The translations under genes and the position numbers were made by a program. Shown piece by piece: positions 62,761 to 64,000 of a DNA stretch of 64,000 bases. The number at the start of each line of letters is the position of its first letter. Position 1 is the first letter of the stretch. The notes under the pieces were generated by a model. It was not told the DNA's origin, did no database searches, and saw only the letters and a list, made by a program, of their open reading frames with translations. Source of the DNA: Gracilibacillus orientalis (GTDB lineage Bacteria; Bacillota; Bacilli; Bacillales; Amphibacillaceae); assembly GCF_900114645.1 (NCBI RefSeq), contig NZ_FOTR01000002.1, forward strand, positions 372,001 through 436,000. The letters run 5' to 3'.

Positions 62761-64000
62761 TTATTTATCTTCTATCATCTGCCGCACACTATCATAAATA
62801 ATTTGGTGTGCAACTTCAGAAATTTCCCCTTTCTCTTTCTGCTTATCTAAATGCTTAAGCATATCTCCTAAATGTTTTGTCGACTGTTCAACTTTCCCTT
62901 TCTCTTGATGGTGTTGTGCTTGCTTTAGTTTATTTTGAAGCAACTCATAGAAAGAATCCTCGATGTCACCATCATCATGGTACTTCTCCACTAATTTTTT
63001 TGTTGAGTCATAGTCTGGGTATGGTCTGACCAGGAAGTTATCATACTTTGTATCACTATAGAAAGTACGAACTCCTACTTTTCCATGGGTGAATGCAGTT
63101 ACACTATGGTCAGTGTAATCAATTTTAGGTTCATCCATGTCGCCCACGTAAACCTTGATGTTGGTTCCATTGACATCAACTTTGATATGCTGCCATTCAT
63201 CAATCGGTTCATCCAAACTGGCACCCTCTAAATAGTTCCAATCATAATTAAGCTTGCCTAGATGCACGCCATCATTATTGATATATGCTACATAGCCCTG
63301 CAGCATATCAGGACTGTTATGGTTGAGCTCTGTACCATGTCCTGGATTATTAGTCCTAAACAAGATGCCACCATCACCTTCACCATTTACAACTTGCATA
63401 TCTGCTTCGACAATATAGTTACTCCAATTACTATCACCAGTTACAGATTTACCAAAGGTACCTGCTCCTGAACGATAAACACCTTCTTTTTCCACCATTT
63501 CAAACTCATCACTATGGTGAAAAGTGAAACTGTGAAAATCAAATTCACCATTGACTGTTTCTACTTTAATCGTATGTTGACCCGCAGGTAACGAAATATT
63601 CTCTTGTATAACGCTTGTCCAGTTATCCATTCCACCAGTTTGTGGAATATCGATGATACCCGTGAGATCTACTTCATCATCTAACCAAACTCTTACTTGA
63701 CTACCTTGGACAACATTAGTAACACTTAAATCTAATACGTATTCACCAGCTTCTGCGATATCTACATTGTACTTATACCATTCCTCTGCTTGATTCCAAC
63801 TAATATTAAACGTACCATCCGGATGGTTACGTATATCTACACCATCATATCGGTATTCTCCACCTATATTTTCAGGATTGCTATCATGATAGGATTCACC
63901 TTCTCCCCCTGTCATATAATCAACAGCCATTACTTTTCCTGGTAATGTGTGAGGTTGATCAAATGTATGGAAGATCATTTTTGATAAGGAAAGCTCTCCA
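62761..64000 (-). CDS. C-terminal part of a secreted carbohydrate-active protein with FIMAH domain
   Basis: The frame is open to the right edge, so at least 413 residues of a larger protein are present; an ATG at 63978 is internal. Domains in order: a CBM6-type carbohydrate-binding module (about 15-150, with SWNQAEEWYKYNVDI), a concanavalin-like sandwich (about 155-320, SNYIVEADMQV...VGVRTFYSDTKYDNFLV), and a helical FIMAH domain (about 325-405, DGDIEDSFYELLQNKLKQAQ). Architecture suggests an extracellular polysaccharide-degrading enzyme whose catalytic domain lies outside the window. Confidence 0.82.
   Translation of the reverse strand, partial: GELSLSKMIFHTFDQPHTLPGKVMAVDYMTGGEGESYHDSNPENIGGEYRYDGVDIRNHPDGTFNISWNQAEEWYKYNVDIAEAGEYVLDLSVTNVVQGSQVRVWLDDEVDLTGIIDIPQTGGMDNWTSVIQENISLPAGQHTIKVETVNGEFDFHSFTFHHSDEFEMVEKEGVYRSGAGTFGKSVTGDSNWSNYIVEADMQVVNGEGDGGILFRTNNPGHGTELNHNSPDMLQGYVAYINNDGVHLGKLNYDWNYLEGASLDEPIDEWQHIKVDVNGTNIKVYVGDMDEPKIDYTDHSVTAFTHGKVGVRTFYSDTKYDNFLVRPYPDYDSTKKLVEKYHDDGDIEDSFYELLQNKLKQAQHHQEKGKVEQSTKHLGDMLKHLDKQKEKGEISEVAHQIIYDSVRQMIEDK

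Overview
The window looks like a chromosomal segment of a low-GC, Gram-positive, spore-forming Bacillaceae of the halotolerant Oceanobacillus/Gracilibacillus/Virgibacillus type. The support is AT-rich sequence with strong AGGAGG ribosome binding sites, an alpha/beta-type spore protein gene, a TPP riboswitch with terminator, CcpA-type cre sites, lipobox lipoproteins, an OpuA-type osmolyte importer and NhaC. No rRNA, tRNA, CRISPR array or intact insertion sequence was seen. The genus is an inference.

Layout. 0-5.5 kb holds small stand-alone genes: fosB (fosfomycin thiol transferase), an MFS drug-efflux gene behind an 18-codon leader peptide with competing hairpins, a Nudix hydrolase, an active-site-less SDR, small membrane proteins and a TPR lipoprotein. 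5.6-8.1 kb is a thiamin-pyrimidine salvage operon (TPP riboswitch, terminator, a 12-core phased repeat array, tenA, ylmB-like). 9.1-11.5 kb is an arabinan-oligosaccharide pair (GH43 enzyme and LacY-type symporter) under an AraR-like operator. 12-16.7 kb is housekeeping: brnQ, sppA-yteJ and a YndM-type protein, with a second phased repeat array at 15.2 kb.

16.8-22 kb is one secreted 1743-residue pectinase fusing a CE8 pectin methylesterase to a PL10 pectate lyase. 25.4-31.6 kb is a carnitine module: a TetR regulator, BKACE-type cleavage enzyme, L-carnitine dehydrogenase, betainyl-CoA thioesterase and an OpuA-type ABC importer, which together would import carnitine and convert it to glycine betaine. 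31.9-42.7 kb is a rhamnogalacturonan-oligosaccharide locus: YesMN-type two-component system, ABC importer without its own ATPase, and two GH78-type rhamnosidases. 44.5-48.5 kb carries a rhamnogalacturonan acetylesterase gene and an oxidoreductase gene, each with an apparent one-base deletion, a 52-bp perfect duplication, and a small holin-like type I toxin gene.

48.9-52.4 kb pairs an NhaC antiporter and a PLP lyase with a divergent GntR regulator. 52.5-58.7 kb is a complete ascorbate-type PTS operon with its own regulator, an atypical phosphofructokinase, a class II aldolase and a TPR protein. 59-64 kb has a spore protein, an AcuI/YhdH oxidoreductase, a two-gene ABC exporter and the C-terminal part of a secreted sugar-binding protein with a FIMAH domain, cut by the window edge.

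Together the genes describe a plant-polymer degrader: pectin is demethylated and cleaved outside the cell, acetyl groups are removed, oligosaccharides are imported and trimmed inside, and osmoprotectants are acquired. The most notable items are the MFS leader attenuator, the two repeat arrays with a roughly 20.5-21 bp period, the PTS/atypical-PFK operon and the carnitine-to-betaine module.
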